From assembly GCA_902702965.1 (NCBI GenBank), contig CACRXP010001160.1, forward strand, positions 52,216-116,215: DNA of 64,000 nt. Direction: 5' to 3'. Below are positions 21,153 to 32,538 of this stretch, piece by piece. Source of the DNA: Spirometra erinaceieuropaei (taxonomy: Eukaryota > Platyhelminthes > Cestoda > Diphyllobothriidea > Diphyllobothriidae). Position 1 is the first letter of the stretch; each line of letters begins with the position of its first letter. The position numbers and the translations under genes were made by a program. The notes below the pieces were generated by a model that ran no database searches, was not told the origin of the DNA, and saw only the letters and a list, made by a program, of their open reading frames with translations.

Positions 21153-22189
21153 ATGGTGTGCCATGAGATCATAGGTGGGTTGATCGTCCCGCCATTGCAC
21201 TGGGTCTGGAGATGTTCAACAAACATATCCCGATTCCGGAATGTCGATTAGCAATGGGACATTTCATCGGTTTCCGTAGGGGAGGACGACAATCGGGCAG
21301 TTGCTGCCGCCGCCCTGCTAGTGATCAGCGACACCGGTCTATCAGAAACCCGACACAGTTACCCAGGACCCTCCCAACCAGCTTACACCCTCGTCGCAGC
21401 TACACCTCACCGCAAGCAGGGATTGGGTGATGAACCAACTACGTGATTTACTCACTGCGCCCCACGAACTCAGCCCCGCCACGGGTCGTTTACTGGGTCT
21501 GGCGTCTGAACCACTGCGGATGGGAAACAAGCAATCGTCCTCCGTAATGGCATCAATAACCAGGACAGTTTCAGGGGAAACCAGAGAAACAGAAACGCAT
21601 TCCCTACAGGAGGACAATTCCATATTCTATGTCAAGATGGTTCACCCTTCCATGCATCATTCATCGTCGGGCGTTCGGAGGTCGGCCATTCTCACCTCTG
21701 TCTGAACGAGAATCAGTTAGGTAATGACATGCTCTGCTCTGACTATCACCCCTAACATCTTGTTCCACCGACACATGCCCAACACGTTTTTGGGCCATTT
21801 AACCTACCAAGGTACCTCCTCTATCACGTTCACTGCCGTGTGTATCTCAATTTGGTCACTAGATAGAAAGCAGAAGCGGACTTTCCAGACACTAACACCG
21901 TGTATTTGTTAGTCCAAAGTGGCCATTAAGTTTGGTTTCTTGATGATAATTCAACCAGTCGATGCACTGAACTCCCCCTTACACCAAGATATTTGATGAC
22001 TTTGCTCGCCTTTTGGCAAAATTTATTAATGTTTACCATTAGCCGAGTAAACATCAACGCAAGATCCACTTCCCCGTTCTGGATCGACCTTGGATAACTT
22101 CTCACTCGAAAGGGTTCCCTTGTCGTCGGCTAGAACTTGTCGAATATATAATCCTATCGCTTGATCTTCCGGGTGTTTTCATATCCTTT
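21151..22189. other. Intergenic; no gene recognised
   Basis: A plus-strand open frame (21427-21705, LRDLLTAPHELSPATGRLLG...) has no recognised domain or paralogue. Nothing else was identified. Confidence 0.3.
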
Positions 22190-25100
22190 GGGAAGATTGT
22201 CATCATCCGCAAATTGACCGTGGCTCATGATGTAAAACTCATTGTCGAAACAAAACAACAAATAACAGGAAACTACACCCCCGTTCCCGCCGCCCTACCC
22301 GCAGACTGCTAGAGTGATTCTGTTAACACTGACACTCTAAAATGTTCGTTCTGATTTAAATAACCCGTGAAGAAACCGACGAGAAAAGAGTACGGCGCTA
22401 TTAGCTGGAGACATGACGAGCAATAAGGTGCAAATCACTGCCGTCAGCGAGACACGGTTCTCCGAACAGAGTCAGCTGGAGTAGGTGGGTGCCGTCAACA
22501 CCTTCTTCTAGAGCGGCCGCTCCAAGGCGGAGCAACGCGACACCGGCGTCGCCTTTGTCATTCTGAACGATATCGTGGGACGACTACCTTGTCTGCCGCA
22601 GGTAGTGAACGACCGTCTCATGACGCTTCGCTTGTCTCTACGGGACGCTAATTTCGCCATTCGTCAGTGTCTACGCTCCTCCAATAACCAACCCTGTTGA
22701 GGTGTGAAACGGGTCCTACGAAGACTCCCACGCCCTCCTGGCGAGTCCGCCGAAGACAGGGAAGCTAACTCTAACCTCGGTTATTTCACTGCCCAAATTG
22801 GGACAGACTAAGTTGCCCGGAAGGGAGTGCTAAGCGCACAGCGAGTTGGCGCCTGCAATGAAAATGACCCTCTCCTTCTGCATACATGCACAAAACACCT
22901 CCTCCTCCTCCTCTTCCCCATCAACACCTCTTCGCCCATGCAAAATGAAAGGAGGCGACGTGGGTGCGCACCCGACCGCTGCGATTGCAGCTGCTGGACA
23001 ACGTTCTCCTCCGTTTGCGTGGCCGCTACGACGTGCTACTGACAAAAGCGATCTGCGACGTCGACGGTTGGACGGATTCTCGTTCCGCCAATCCCAAGAG
23101 GAAGCCGAGAATCCAACCCCACAGACGACCACAGGATCAGCGGCCACTAGGTAAATTAGATGCTGTTGTGTTGAAAGTATTTCTTCATCGCTTCGATTTC
23201 AGCAATCAACTGACTCATTGTCGGGAAAAACTGCAGATTCCGAATTACAAAGCCACCATGGAGATGCAATGGTACAAACTGCGGTCCGTCGTCCACTCCA
23301 CCGTCCTGGAGATCCTCGGTCGCTATTGCTGTCAACATCAGACTTGCTCCAATGGAAAACACAAAATCCGTAGTCCGCTCCCTGTGAAGACATCCTGCAT
23401 AAAACCTACATTAAACTGTGCGTCAAATCCGGTACCGACGCAAACAAAATGGTCCTCTTCGGTTGTCGTGTTGGATCCAGCAACGGCTGAGTGAGACGCA
23501 AAATGCATGGATAGATCGCAAGGCCGACAGAATACGAGGGTAGGCGGACCTCTAGGAAACGAAGAATTTCATGGCCTTCTCCAAGGCTGTCTACGGCTCA
23601 TGCACCAGAGGAACACCGCCGCTGCTTAGCTCCGACGGAATAACACTCCACACGGAGAAATCACAGATGCGGAAATACTGGTCCGGCCTTTTCAGCAGTG
23701 GTGGGCTAGGCCCTTCAGAACTATCCTCAGCCGCCAATCCACAATTTCTGACGCCGCCAGCGACCGGCTCCTTCAAATGGAAACCATTTCGTACCTGAAC
23801 CATCCGCCCGTCCTTTCAGAAACAATCAAAGCTGTGCACCGAGGTCCGACTCAGTCGCGGCAGAACCCTACAAGCGCGGCGGCCCTCGGATGATGGATGA
23901 GCCCACCTCTCTGTTTCGGGAGATGTAGTGGTAAGGACAAATCCTTCAGAACCAGCGCACGCATATACAAACGCAAGAACAACTGACAACTCTGTGATAA
24001 TCACTGAGGCACTTTCCTCCTAAACATCGGAGGGAAAATTTTCGCCCGCTTCCTCCTCATTAGCCCCAACGGCTATCTGGGACGCGGACTTCTCCTAGAA
24101 AGTCAATGTGGAGATGGAACGAACCGCGATGCAGTCGAGATTATCTTAGCCGCCCGACAACCGTGCGAGAAGTGTCAGTGAGCAACATCGCCAACAGGAC
24201 GGACGACCAGCATCTTAAAATTCAGTCAGGAAACGCCAAGGACTTCACCTGAACACAAAATTAAGAATGTACACGACAGTTGTTCTAACAACGTTACCGT
24301 AAGGGACAGAGACATGGGCAGTCTACATCAATGAAGCCAGTAAACTCAAGCAGTTTCACCTCAGCGACCACCGGAGAATTCTACAGCTGAGCTTCAAAAC
24401 AGGAACCGGACATAGAAGTCCTCGAGCGAGTCAGAATCCTCAGCATTCACACCATGCTGAGACAACTGCAAATTCGAGAGCTCGGCCACGTCGCGACGAT
24501 GGATGACGAGCGACTGCCCAAACGCCTCTTTTGCTGTGATATCGCTGCTGCTGTCCGCCGACAAAGATGACAACAATGACGCCACAAAGACGAACTGTGG
24601 ACCTTTTTTAAGGATTTAAAAATCGATCCGCGATCTAGGAGGATCTCGTCCAGTACTTATCGCCATGAAGAAGAGCAGGGAACACTGGAACAGCCATTTA
24701 CGAAGCCTAACAGATCGCTGCTGCCAAAGCCAAAAGAGCAGTTCACAATTCTCAAGGGCCTCCGACCCATAACGTCAAAACCCAATCTCTTCCAACATTT
24801 GCTATCTGTCAACGAATACTTTGTTCATGGATCGGCTTCGTTGGACATCTTCGGATCCAAAGCGATAACAACATGCCGACTTTAAATCCTGCCATCAAAA
24901 GCGGCTCCATCGTAACCCCTGCCGCAAACACCACTACGTCCATGATGACAACCCCCACCACCGCTGAATACACTACCTATGGTTCGTTGTCTCCGTCACC
25001 ACCGTAATTATTACTGCCACAACCTCTGCGACAACGACTACCATTCCACCGAATTCCGCCACCTGCGGTATTACGCCCGAAGTCCTGTCAACCATCAGCA

Positions 25101-25228
25101 CCACCACCACAATCACCAGCAGCAGTGGGGACTCGATCCCAACCTGTCCTCGTTGAAATCACACCATGCCTCGCGGCGGCCTCGTAACTTGCGAATCCAT
25201 TGCACTGAGACCGGGGACCGTCGGTTTT
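22190..25228 (+). pseudogene. RTE-like/zinc-finger retrotransposon, copy 2 (heavily decayed)
   Basis: Follows copy 1 (29390-33845) in order. Leader: catccgcaaattgaccgtgg then the gtcgaaac motif at about 22205-22250. Endonuclease remnants: [16 protein letters not shown] near 22440-22485 and [12 protein letters not shown] near 22576. Linker: KLDAVVLKVFLHRFDFSNQL (23156-23215), then YKLRSVVHSTVLEILGR. Reverse transcriptase: FSKAVYGSCTRGTPPLLSSD (23574-23633) and GGKIFARFLL...LLLESQCG (about 24030-24112). Most of the RT catalytic core is deleted. C-terminus: TAIYEA...QIAAAKAKRA (about 24694-24740), then a decayed finger (FVHGSASLDIFGS, a shifted remnant of the FRARIGLVGHLR finger). Multiple stops and frameshifts; inactive. 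Confidence 0.78.
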
Positions 25229-25229
25229 G

Positions 25230-25490
25230 ACGATGTCCACCGTGTGCTCCACAGTAGGGTGAGAGCAGGAACGGTGACTTGTGCGTGAATTAGTTCAAAG
25301 TGATAGAAGAGTAACGCAAAATCTACCGCACTCCCTCTTTCCCGCGAGCCTGGACCCGGTGTCAAGACGTAGTCAAGGAAGCCGCAACACAGGTGAGTGG
25401 CGCGACCGGAGACAAAGGCATTGCCTATTACCCTTAAAATATGCTGACCTATACCTACAGGCGTACCACTACACTGAGTCCTGATATACG
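25230..25490 (-). repeat. Interspersed repeat SR1, reverse orientation
   Basis: On the minus strand: gtggagcacacggtggacat upstream and, in order, gcgggaaagagggagtgcgg and gacaccgggtccagg. This is the same layout as SR1 at 28840-29270 and 34230-34600. Further reverse copies lie at about 25830-26080 and 58660-58910. Confidence 0.6.
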
Positions 25491-25582
25491 CCCGTTGCGT
25501 CTGCACAAACTGCCCGCGAAAATTTAGTCGTTGCCTGAGCGTACTCGAGCACATGCGCGTCCATGAAAATCTGCAGTACGAC

Positions 25583-27143
25583 ACCTCAGACCAAACTCCA
25601 CTAACACACATTGTCCCACTAGTGCAAACACCAAGCATGAGCCCATCCCAGATCATTCAACGCAAGCACAGAATAGGTACTTCTCGTCGCAGTAGGAAGC
25701 GAGTTAATAGCTCCTTCTCTAATGATTTCTATGGCACTCTCATGCATGCGAGGTCAGAGTCGTCAACCTCATTTGTATGAAAATCTGGTATGATGAGCGA
25801 GGGTCGAGCTCAACCGTCGCATCCGGCGATGTCTACCGTGTGCTCCACAGCGAGCTAAGACAAGGGACAATGACCTGTGCGTGAATTAGCTTATAGTAGG
25901 TATAGATTTTCGCGCAACTACCGCACTCTCTCCCCCCCCCTCTCACTTGAGTCCGGTGTCAAGACCAAGCCAAGAAGACCGCAGGACGGGGGGGAGCACA
26001 GGTAGATGGCACGAACGAGCCTGCAACTTGGCGCTCCAGTCCACACCCCCTGGTCCACACATAAAATCACCAGGATTTTAACAAACAGCAAAAATGGGGG
26101 CGGCAGGGGTCCCAATGTGCGCAATGTCAGCCGGCAGATGGATCTGCCGTCACATCCAGAAGTGCTGGCATCCGTTAGGTGTGCATTACGATAACGCCTA
26201 CCAGAATCCCATATCTACTCCGTGTTGGTACAGCGCATCTACCGCGTGGCCTGTTTGGGGGACAATTGATGACACCCTTAGATGTCCTGTTTAACTCTGC
26301 CAGCCACTGGCATTCAATGACTGACCAGCTAGAACCTTGGACTGGTGCTGGAAAGAACGAAGAGGAAGTAGTCTAAGGGATGAGACGAGTAAAATCGCCT
26401 CTTCAGTGCTGGATAACAGATGTCCCTGTCATCCTGAAGGTGAGAATAATCTTTTGATACTTAGGAGAATCCGGTCCCTCCTCTCCGCCCTGCACATGAA
26501 ATTCTGTCGCGTCCGAACTGGCCGCAGTTAGAATGGAAATCGACATTCATCGGAGACAAGATCCCATTAGGTTAGCTTGTCTGAAGTGTTGCGATCGATC
26601 GTGAAGACGATTTTTGGAGAAACCAGTCTTCAAGTGTTGAGGATAGGACTGAGACGCATTGCCTTTTTTGCTGTAGGTGAAAAGAAGGCGATTGTGAATG
26701 AGCCACAGACCTTAGAGATTGTTTCTTAGTACATTCTTCCCAAGCACTTGAATGGCAGGTAACGCAGACGTGCATGAACGTCTCATAGCGGCTAGAGGGA
26801 AAGTGCTGAAGTCGCGAGCGAATTTAGTAAACAAACCGTCTTAGATATCCCGCAAGACATGAGATAAGCAGAAAGCTAGCGGTAGGATAAGTTTGCTTCG
26901 ATGCAGTTTTTCTCTGTAAGATATGTTTGTGTAGTCCCACCTGGTGGACCCAATACTGTTGAAGCTGGGGTGAGGGTTAGGAGTTATGGTTAAGTGTTAC
27001 GGTTAGGGGTTAGGGTAAGAAGTTAGGATTAGCGGGTAGGGTTAGGGGTTAAGGGTTAGGGCAACTATATCTCAACCACTCAATGTACAACCGCGAATTC
27101 ACAATAGCTTTCCTTTTGCATACATCTACTTGATTACGTCGCC
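25583..27143 (+). repeat. Duplicated module M (about 1.56 kb), copy A
   Basis: The second half (26132-27143) is almost identical to 57422-58432, with only a handful of base changes by eye. The first half (25583-26370) is nearly identical to 58433-59221. In the second locus the halves are in inverted order, joined at 58432/58433, which is the signature of a tandem array of this module. Contains a reverse SR1 copy (25830-26080) and the left half of a MITE. Confidence 0.85.
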
Positions 27144-27243
27144 TAAGCGTTCCCCGACCCCACCTATGAACCCCTATTACAACCGGTCCCGTATTACAGG
27201 TGGCTAAGGTCTGTTTACTTCAGGTGGGGTTACATAACCTCAT
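26922..27243. mobile_element. MITE with telomere-like interior
   Basis: The left end atgtttgtgtagtcccacct and the right end caggtggggttacataacct (then cat) form terminal inverted repeats of the family seen perfectly at 46649-46905. The interior has degenerate ggttaggg units (about 26963-27062). The paralogous blocks at 11620-11680 and 60400-60470 lack it, which shows a true insertion after duplication. The copy at 58207-58432 retains only the left part. Confidence 0.75.
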
Positions 27244-27544
27244 TTGACATTTTTCTTACTACCACTGACACAACGACTGTTCTTATGCACGTATTTTTAA
27301 ACGGAGCCAACCACACGCCGTATTATTTTGACATGATTATATACGTTTATCTTATAAACTCTGTATTGATTCCAGCCCAGGTCCTCCTTCCCAGCTAGAA
27401 CGGCAAATAATAAAAACAATCATGCCCTAACAGAACTCATAGACTTCCATGGCCTCCGCAAATAGCCCCTAGTGAGGTTATACTACTGATTGGAAAGGAA
27501 ACAGGGACATCTATGAGAGAATAGAATGGCCACATTGGTCTTAC

Positions 27545-27686
27545 TCATTTTTACATCTTCCTTATCCTCATCGTAGGTTGGACAGGTCGGGTGTATATCG
27601 ATTGCTTTCTCAACCAGCAACTTCAGTGCCCCACGCGAAAGGACGTATCCGGCGCCTCCAGAAAAAAAGCCCTTTCTTTGGTATAC
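27545..27686 (-). CDS. C1GALT1: C1GALT-type galactosyltransferase internal exon
   Basis: Core 1 beta-1,3-galactosyltransferase (GT31 family, Golgi type II membrane enzyme) adds galactose to GalNAc-Ser/Thr to make the T antigen of O-glycans. This 142-base exon is bounded by ttattgcag (acceptor) and a|gtaagac (donor), starts in phase 0 and ends in phase 1. It encodes VYQRKGFFSGGAGYVLSRGA, then LKLLVEKAIDIHPTCPTYDE and DKEDVKM. FSGGAGYVLS is the conserved acceptor-substrate loop of the family, and the ED of KEDVKM corresponds to the conserved acidic pair. An upstream exon is at 37589-37747 on the same strand. Intervening exons are not seen and may lie in the gap (27851-28811). Downstream exons were not found. 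Confidence 0.75.
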
Positions 27687-27850
27687 CTGCAATAAAATAG
27701 TTTCTCTGAGAAATATGCTCTCGTGATGTATTTGGTTTGACCCTATCTCTGCCGAAGAACACTCGGGAAGCTGGTTTACTAGATGGCATTTAAGTACTAT
27801 GTGATGAAGAAATACGGCAACAATTTTTGACATAAAAGCCTTAAAAATGG

Positions 27851-28811
27851 NNNNNNNNNNNNNNNNNNNNNNNNNNNNNNNNNNNNNNNNNNNNNNNNNN
27901 NNNNNNNNNNNNNNNNNNNNNNNNNNNNNNNNNNNNNNNNNNNNNNNNNNNNNNNNNNNNNNNNNNNNNNNNNNNNNNNNNNNNNNNNNNNNNNNNNNNN
28001 NNNNNNNNNNNNNNNNNNNNNNNNNNNNNNNNNNNNNNNNNNNNNNNNNNNNNNNNNNNNNNNNNNNNNNNNNNNNNNNNNNNNNNNNNNNNNNNNNNNN
28101 NNNNNNNNNNNNNNNNNNNNNNNNNNNNNNNNNNNNNNNNNNNNNNNNNNNNNNNNNNNNNNNNNNNNNNNNNNNNNNNNNNNNNNNNNNNNNNNNNNNN
28201 NNNNNNNNNNNNNNNNNNNNNNNNNNNNNNNNNNNNNNNNNNNNNNNNNNNNNNNNNNNNNNNNNNNNNNNNNNNNNNNNNNNNNNNNNNNNNNNNNNNN
28301 NNNNNNNNNNNNNNNNNNNNNNNNNNNNNNNNNNNNNNNNNNNNNNNNNNNNNNNNNNNNNNNNNNNNNNNNNNNNNNNNNNNNNNNNNNNNNNNNNNNN
28401 NNNNNNNNNNNNNNNNNNNNNNNNNNNNNNNNNNNNNNNNNNNNNNNNNNNNNNNNNNNNNNNNNNNNNNNNNNNNNNNNNNNNNNNNNNNNNNNNNNNN
28501 NNNNNNNNNNNNNNNNNNNNNNNNNNNNNNNNNNNNNNNNNNNNNNNNNNNNNNNNNNNNNNNNNNNNNNNNNNNNNNNNNNNNNNNNNNNNNNNNNNNN
28601 NNNNNNNNNNNNNNNNNNNNNNNNNNNNNNNNNNNNNNNNNNNNNNNNNNNNNNNNNNNNNNNNNNNNNNNNNNNNNNNNNNNNNNNNNNNNNNNNNNNN
28701 NNNNNNNNNNNNNNNNNNNNNNNNNNNNNNNNNNNNNNNNNNNNNNNNNNNNNNNNNNNNNNNNNNNNNNNNNNNNNNNNNNNNNNNNNNNNNNNNNNNN
28801 NNNNNNNNNNN
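27851..28811. other. Assembly gap (961 Ns)
   Basis: A run of unknown bases. It starts directly beyond the duplicated block that carries the galactosyltransferase exon. Long X-only open frames across it are artefacts. Confidence 1.
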
Positions 28812-28829
28812 CACATGGCACTCCCATTC

Positions 28830-29270
28830 TGTAGGACAAGATCCGGGCGTGGCGACACGCCTAGGTGCGGCTCCGACCGCGGCAACACCTCTTGTTTTTG
28901 CTTAACATCTTCTCCCTTTGCTCTGTGGACCAGGAAGTGTGAAGTGCAGCGTCAGGGCGCGAGCATGTAAGTGCCATCCACCTGCGATCTCCCCAGCTTC
29001 CGGTCTTCTTGACTCTGTCTTGACGCCGGTGGTGTCACATCCTTCCGAGCCGCATCCAGCAACTGGGCTTTTCGTGCATGCGCCGGCTTTCCAATCCGTG
29101 TGGTGGAAAATGAGAGAGTGCGGTAGATGCAGCACAAACCTGCCATCACTTTGAACTAACTCGCGTGCCAGTCGCCGTACCTGCTCTCACCTCGCTGTGG
29201 ACCAAACGCTGTGCATCGTAGGAAACGACGGTCAAACTGTCGTGGTGTTTATGTGTGTGTGCGTGTGTGG
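28830..29270 (+). repeat. Interspersed repeat SR1, near-complete copy
   Basis: Order of landmarks: acgcctaggtgcggctccg, ctttgctctgtggaccagg, cttccggtcttcttgactct, gagtgcggtagatgcagcgc (a for g near the middle), tttgaactaactcgcgtgcc, ctcacctcgctgtggacc, then a (GT)-rich tail. The same order recurs in the other SR1 copies. Non-coding. Confidence 0.6.
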
Positions 29271-30228
29271 GGTGTAGGGGTGTCAGCGGTGGGTTCATGT
29301 GATGGTCGTAGTGGTCGTTCACTTGCTTGCAGGTAAGACTACGCCTAGCGTCCATTTGCTGGCACCCAACTCTCACCTGTGGCTGCATGTAGATGGTCAC
29401 TGCTCAGCGGCCACACCCCGGGCAACCGCCTCGACCGGCGGGCTTAACCAGGTGAGGGTATCCGTGCGTGCACCTGCACACGCGGTACTTGGTCTCCGCT
29501 GGCCGGATGGATCTTCGCGTCGACGTCGTCGAGACGAGGCTCTGCCTGGACCATCGCAGGAGGCCACCAGGTAAGTTCTTCTTCAGGTAAGTGAATTTGC
29601 TTTGTTTGTTCCTTTGTCTGTTGAAGTTCCATGTTGTATGCTGCTCATGTTGTCTGTCCTCTATATATTAGTCTATCTGTTAACATCTACATGAAACTCT
29701 TGATGCCTGCTGCGACTGTTTTTCTGTCTGTCAGTCTATGCCTCTCTGCTAACAGCTAGGTGTTACTGTGCTTGACTTTGAATGATGCCTCCTACTTCTG
29801 TCTCTGACTGATGACTGTGTCTGCCTGTCCATTGTAGCCATAAGTCCCATAGCATTCTGGTGGTGTGTTTGCTCTCTCCTACTTAACTCCACCACATCAC
29901 CACCAAGGCCCCAGTCTAACTCGGGTAGTTCTCTCACTAACAAAAGTCGTGGCCCATTGTGGAGTCCGGCAGCCGTCTGTGACAACCGGGTAGTCCTATT
30001 TAGGGGGTGCGCTGCCTGCCCTCGCGAGGGGGAGGGAGTTAGAATAGGCGCCCTAGAAATTGCTTGGAACAACGCTGTCTGTAGGCTGGCCGTGGCCGCA
30101 GACAAAAAACACACGGTCGAAACAGCCTAAACCGAAACAACAAAAACAGCAATCTCTCTCTTCCGCTTCCAGCCTATTCTTCTTCTCCTCCTCCTACTTT
30201 TCGCCGTCGCAGTCACCAGACTGGCAGA

Positions 30229-31209
30229 GTGAGTCCGCTCAAACTGGCAGCCTGGAATGTTCGTTCCCTTTTTGACAATCCGAGGAGCAACCGACTGGAA
30301 CGGAGGACGGCGCTAGTGGCACGAGAACTGGCGCGCTACAAGGTGGACATCGCCGCACTCAGCGAGACCCGTTTCTCCGAACAAGGCCAACTGGAGGAGG
30401 TGGGTGCCGGCTACACCTTCTTCTGGAGCGGTCGGCCCAGGGCAGAGCGACGGGACGCGGGCGTCGCCTTTGCCATCCGGAACGATATCATAGGACGACT
30501 GCCCTGTTTACCGCAGAGCATCAACGATCGCCTGATGAGCCTCCGACTGCCTCTCCGACGGGGGGGCAACTTCGCCACCATCATCAGCGCCTACGCTCCG
30601 CCGATGAGCAGTCCCGACGCCGTCGCAAGCGACAAATTCTACGAGGACCTGCACGCCCTCTTGGCGACTGTGTCGAAGGCGGACAAGTTGATTGTCCTTA
30701 GTGACTTCAACGACCGCGTCGGCACAGACCATACTGCCTGGAGAGGAGTGCTGGGTCCCCACGGTCTCCGCGGCTCAAACGACAACGGCCTGCTGCTGCT
30801 CCGCATCTGCGCAGAACACCGCCTCATCCTGACGAACACGTTCTTCTGTTCGCCGGAGCGAGGGAAGGCCACCTGGAGGCATCCTCGGTCGCGTCAGTGG
30901 CACCTGCTGGACTATGTCCTCGTCCGGTGGCGAGATCAGCGTGACGTGCTGGTGACGAAGGCGATCGCGGGTGCTGACGGGTGGACCGACCATCGCCTCG
31001 TCATCTCGAAGATGCGTATTCGCCTACAGCCTCGCAGGAGACCCCAAGGTAAGCGACCCCCAGGTAAGCTGAATGTTTCTTTGTTGTGTTTACCCGCTCA
31101 CCATCTTCATTTCAGCAATGAGCTAGCTCGACGGCTAGACAACCTTCCTATCGCTGCCGCCGCCGACGACGCCGCCGCTGCCGAGAACGCCTCCGTGGAG
31201 AACCGCTAG
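30229..31209 (+). CDS. RTE-like ORF, AP-endonuclease portion (326 aa, ends at a premature stop)
   Basis: Endonuclease/exonuclease/phosphatase-fold enzyme of an RTE-group LINE, which nicks target DNA to prime reverse transcription. Motifs: [10 protein letters not shown] (N near residue 10), ALSETRFSE (catalytic E near 47), [34 protein letters not shown] (D and N near 158-160), then [39 protein letters not shown] (terminal DH). All catalytic residues of the fold appear present. The frame ends at TAG 31207-31209 just after ASVENR. In other copies the frame continues with a tyrosine or tryptophan codon here, so this is a nonsense mutation in a longer polyprotein, not the true C-terminus. Start: first ATG before the domain. 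Confidence 0.85.
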   Translation: MSPLKLAAWNVRSLFDNPRSNRLERRTALVARELARYKVDIAALSETRFSEQGQLEEVGAGYTFFWSGRPRAERRDAGVAFAIRNDIIGRLPCLPQSINDRLMSLRLPLRRGGNFATIISAYAPPMSSPDAVASDKFYEDLHALLATVSKADKLIVLSDFNDRVGTDHTAWRGVLGPHGLRGSNDNGLLLLRICAEHRLILTNTFFCSPERGKATWRHPRSRQWHLLDYVLVRWRDQRDVLVTKAIAGADGWTDHRLVISKMRIRLQPRRRPQGKRPPGKLNVSLLCLPAHHLHFSNELARRLDNLPIAAAADDAAAAENASVENR

Positions 31210-32454
31210 TGCCAACTGCGAGACACGATCCAGTCGACGGCGCTAGCCGTCCTTGGTCGCGCTCCCCGCCAACACCAGGACTGGTTCGACGACAACGACG
31301 CCGCCATCAGAAATCTGCTTTCTGAGAAGAACCGCCTACACAAAGCCTACGTCGATCACCCCACTGACGACAACAAAGCTGCTTTCTACCGCAGTCGCCG
31401 CCACCTCCAGCAGCGACTGCGCGAGATGCAGGACGTCTAGACTGCTCGCAATGCTGAGGAGATCCAAGGCTACGCGGACCGCAACGAATGGAAGAACTTC
31501 TTCTCTGCGATCAAAGCTGTCTACTGTCCGCCGACGAAGGGCACTGCTCCTCTCCTCAGCGCCGACGGTAGTACTATCCTGACTGAGATGGCACAAATTC
31601 TACAGCGATGGGTCGAGCATTTTCGAGGTGACCTCAACCGCCCTTTCGCCATCTCCGACGTCGCCATCGCCCGTCTGCCGCAAGTGGAGACCAACGCGGC
31701 CCTCGATCTCCCGCCATCTCTCCAGGAAACCATCAGGGACGTGCAGCAGCTCTTCAGCGGGAAGGCACCCGGATCGGACGCAATCCCTGCTGAGGTCTAC
31801 AAGCACGGAGGTCCCCAACTGATGGATCACCTGACTGCGCCCTTCCAGGAGATGTGGCGTCAAGGTGAAGTCCCGCAAGATTTCAAGGACGCCACCATCG
31901 AGCATCTCTACAAGCGCAAAAGGAACCCTCAAGTCTGCGACAATCACCGTGGAATCTCCCTGCTGAACATCGTCGAGGAGATCTTCGCTCGCATCCTTCT
32001 CAACCGCCCCAATTACCATCTCGAACAAGGCCTTCTGCCAGAAAGCCAATGCGGCTTCCGTCGTCATCGTGGTACCACGGATATGATCTTCGCAGCCCGC
32101 CAACTTCAGGAGAAGTGCCAGGAGATGCGGACCCACCTGTACTCTACCTTCGTGGACCTGACGAAAGCCTTCGACACGGTGAATCGTGAAGGACTGTGGA
32201 AGATCATGCAGAAATTCGGCTGTCCGGAGCGGTTCACTCAGATGGTACGTCAGCTGGACGACGATATGATGGTGCGAGTTACGGACAACGGAGCTGTCTC
32301 AGAGGCATTTGCAGTGACCAAATGCAGCTGCGTTGGAGCGCTCACCTGGTGTACATGGACGACGAGCGACTACCCAAATGACTCTTCTACGGAGACGTTG
32401 CGACGGGTTCTCGCCGTCAAGGAGGCTAAATTCGGCGTCACAAGGATACCCTGA
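31210..32454 (+). pseudogene. RTE-like reverse transcriptase region, interrupted and internally deleted
   Basis: Same frame as the endonuclease. Landmarks: CQLRDTIQSTALAVLGR, a second in-frame TAG at 31438-31440, then KNFFSAIKAVY. From 31588 it stays open: GKAPGSDAIPAEVYKHGGPQ, DNHRGISLLNI, LLPESQCGFRRHRGTTDMIF, STFVDLTKAFDTVNREGLWK, KFGCPERFTQ. At about 32320 (EAFAVTK) the sequence jumps to the post-RT region (MQLRWSAHLVYMDDERLPK in another frame). Compared with copy 4, about 740 bases are missing, including the block that should hold the FADD catalytic aspartates. The following LFYGDVATGSRRQGG and KRLQINPTNWEELAQD continue with stops. Cannot encode an active polymerase. Confidence 0.85.
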
Positions 32455-32538
32455 AGCCCTCCCTGAAGCGTCTACAAATCAACCCGACCAACTGGGAAGA
32501 GCTCGCACAAGATCCATCGACCGACCTGGAGGCGGGCA

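Noticed and set aside
21002..21251. Poly-Thr and poly-Val proteins
   Set aside because: Produced by the (TAG)n microsatellite.
27483..28905. Long open frames of 330-440 codons across the N run
   Set aside because: They consist almost wholly of unknown bases; only the 142-base C1GALT exon at one end is real.
31049..31115. Intron-like gtaagc...tttcag between endonuclease and RT of the RTE element
   Set aside because: The family's coding frame reads through it (PPGKLN...HFSNEL), and copy 2 keeps the same codons (LGKLD...DFSNQL). Splicing would shift the frame and hit a stop at once.
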